A stretch of DNA of 64,000 nucleotides from Rhizobium tumorigenes (GTDB taxonomy: Bacteria; Pseudomonadota; Alphaproteobacteria; Rhizobiales; Rhizobiaceae), in NCBI RefSeq assembly GCF_003240565.2, contig NZ_CP117255.1, positions 1,922,001 through 1,986,000 on the forward strand, written 5' to 3'. A program made the translations under genes and the position numbers. The notes below the pieces were generated by a model that saw only the letters and a list, made by a program, of their open reading frames with translations, did not search any database and was not told where the DNA came from. Shown here in pieces: positions 62,871 to 64,000 of the stretch. Each line of letters begins with the position of its first letter. The first letter of the stretch is position 1.

Positions 62871-64000
62871 TCAATCAGCCAACTCGTCGCGGCCTTCCGC
62901 CTTCACCAGCAGATAGAACCGCACGCAGAGCATCGTTGCCGCTGCCGCGAGACCGATGAGGAAGCCGAGCCAGATGCCGATGCCGCCGAGGCCGAGCGGA
63001 AAGGCCAGCACCCAGGCGAGCAGGAAGCCGATCGGCCAGTAGGCCACCAGAGCGATGATCATCGGCACTCGCGCGTCCTTCAGACCGCGTAATAGGCCGC
63101 TGGCGATAGCCTGCAACCCATCCACCAGTTGGAATATTCCGGCGACGACGATCAACGGCGCGGCATAGGCCAACACCTGCGGCGCCTCGGCAGAGGTCAC
63201 ATCGAGGAACCAGCTCCCGAAATATTCAGGCATCGTGGCAAACAGGATACCGCCGATGACGGACAGCGTCGAGGAGATGATGAGCACGGTAATCGCGGCG
63301 CGCACCAGTGCAGTGCGGTCGCCACGGCCGTGGGCGACGCCGACGAGAACGGTGGCCGCCTGCGAAAGCCCGAGCGGGATCATGAAGGCGATGGATGCCC
63401 ATTGCAGCGCAATGCCGTGGGCGGCAAGCTCGATGGTGCCGATCCTGCCGATCAGCAACGAGGCTGCGGTAAACAAGCTGACTTCGGCAAGGATGGTGAT
63501 GCTGATCGGCAGGCCGAGCCGCACAACGTCCCACAAGGCATGCCAGTCCGGCCGCCAAAGGCGAACGAAAATCTCATAGCGGCGTGTCTCGGCAACGCTC
63601 TGGACATAGCCGACGATGAACAGGAAGCCAGCCGTCTGCACCGCAAGCGCCACATAGGCGGCACCCCGCAGACCCATGGCAGGCAGGCCAAAATGGCCGA
63701 GCACCAGCCCGTAGGCCAGCAGCGCATTCATGGCGAGCATGGCGATGGTGACGTAGAGCACGATGCTCGCCCGCCCGATGGCGCTGACCAGCGAGCGGAT
63801 CACATTATAGAGCGACGCCGGCAGCAGCGCGAAATGGCCGATCGCGATATAGCCGGCCGCCAGTCTGGCGACATCCGGCTTCTGCCCGGCGGCAAGCAGA
63901 ATGTCCTCGGCGTAGTAAAACGCCGGTTGCATGATCAGCCAGTAGGCAACGGCCACCCACAGCCCCATCCGCAGAGAGCGGCGGACGCTGATGACGTCGT
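62871..64000 (-). CDS. MATE-family efflux transporter, 5' end outside window
   Basis: The C-terminal 376 residues of a NorM-type multidrug/toxin exporter in the inner membrane. The reading frame continues past base 64000 (VRRSLRMGLW before the first internal ATG). Family motifs include the helix pair around ALWDVVRLGLPISITILAEVSLFTAASLLIGRIGTIELAAHGIALQWASIAFMIPLGLSQAATVLVG and the ending with YWPIGFLLAWVLAFPLGLGGIGIWLGFLIG. NorM proteins export cationic drugs or natural products with H+ or Na+. It is convergent with the PIN-like gene, 29 bases apart. Confidence 0.92.
   Translation of the reverse strand, partial: DVISVRRSLRMGLWVAVAYWLIMQPAFYYAEDILLAAGQKPDVARLAAGYIAIGHFALLPASLYNVIRSLVSAIGRASIVLYVTIAMLAMNALLAYGLVLGHFGLPAMGLRGAAYVALAVQTAGFLFIVGYVQSVAETRRYEIFVRLWRPDWHALWDVVRLGLPISITILAEVSLFTAASLLIGRIGTIELAAHGIALQWASIAFMIPLGLSQAATVLVGVAHGRGDRTALVRAAITVLIISSTLSVIGGILFATMPEYFGSWFLDVTSAEAPQVLAYAAPLIVVAGIFQLVDGLQAIASGLLRGLKDARVPMIIALVAYWPIGFLLAWVLAFPLGLGGIGIWLGFLIGLAAAATMLCVRFYLLVKAEGRDELAD

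Overview
The window is chromosomal DNA from an alphaproteobacterium, most likely a member of the Rhizobiaceae (Rhizobium/Agrobacterium/Neorhizobium grade). The evidence is the high GC content, two palindromic intergenic elements of the rhizobial RIME type, a short second FtsZ, BA14K and DUF1127 small proteins, a TetR/LysR/GntR-rich layout, and CarA, MetH, RpoD and DnaG sequences of rhizobial type. No prophage, CRISPR array or intact insertion sequence was seen.

Region by region. 1-2.7 kb: the end of an MFS symporter gene, a NIPSNAP protein, a DUF1127 protein and a LysR regulator. 2.9-10.3 kb: a complete carbohydrate ABC importer (binding protein, two permeases, ATPase) with a Gfo/Idh/MocA oxidoreductase, divergent from a BadF/BadG-type sugar kinase and a HutC-type GntR regulator. 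The shared promoter region carries a perfect 14-bp inverted repeat. 10.3-10.9 kb: a VapBC-type toxin-antitoxin pair. 11.1-14.9 kb: metH behind a perfect 20-bp palindrome. 15-20 kb: TetR and a divergent esterase, an AGE-family isomerase, a UPF0303 protein and a secreted polysaccharide lyase. 20-27 kb: small proteins, a LuxR-type regulator, stress and secreted proteins, a membrane-anchored Tlde1 (DUF2778) protein and a single-domain response regulator.

27.3-31.5 kb: two chemoreceptors, only one of which ends in a CheR-type tether. 31.6-34 kb: an aldo/keto reductase with a divergent LysR regulator. 34-36.1 kb: an AT-richer accessory patch (possible IS end, small HTH-like protein, DUF2971 protein) next to a tRNA-Ile2(CAU) gene. 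36.3-48 kb: a SIMPL protein, paired small secreted paralogues, YjbQ, a ferric-reductase/PadR pair resembling E. coli yqjH/yqjI, ftsZ2, ilvE, proC, an ArsR-MFS-GNAT cluster and a Pro-rich DUF930 protein. 48.2-58.8 kb: a broken PIN toxin, rpoD, a large AT-rich DUF4365-TPR gene, recQ, a GntP permease and dnaG. The dnaG and rpoD genes, often neighbours, are therefore about 6 kb apart. 58.9-64 kb: brnT-brnA, a small exported protein, a strong hairpin/terminator region that may encode an sRNA, a YqeY protein, carA, an orphan PIN-like protein and the start of a MATE exporter cut by the window end.

The most interesting items are the DUF4365-TPR gene beside recQ between rpoD and dnaG (a possible defence locus), the DUF2971 patch beside the tRNA, the operator architecture of the sugar and PadR loci, the candidate sRNA, and three small genes of under 60 codons that length filters would miss (20146, 23974 and 59836). 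All functional calls come from reading the sequence; no database search was run.
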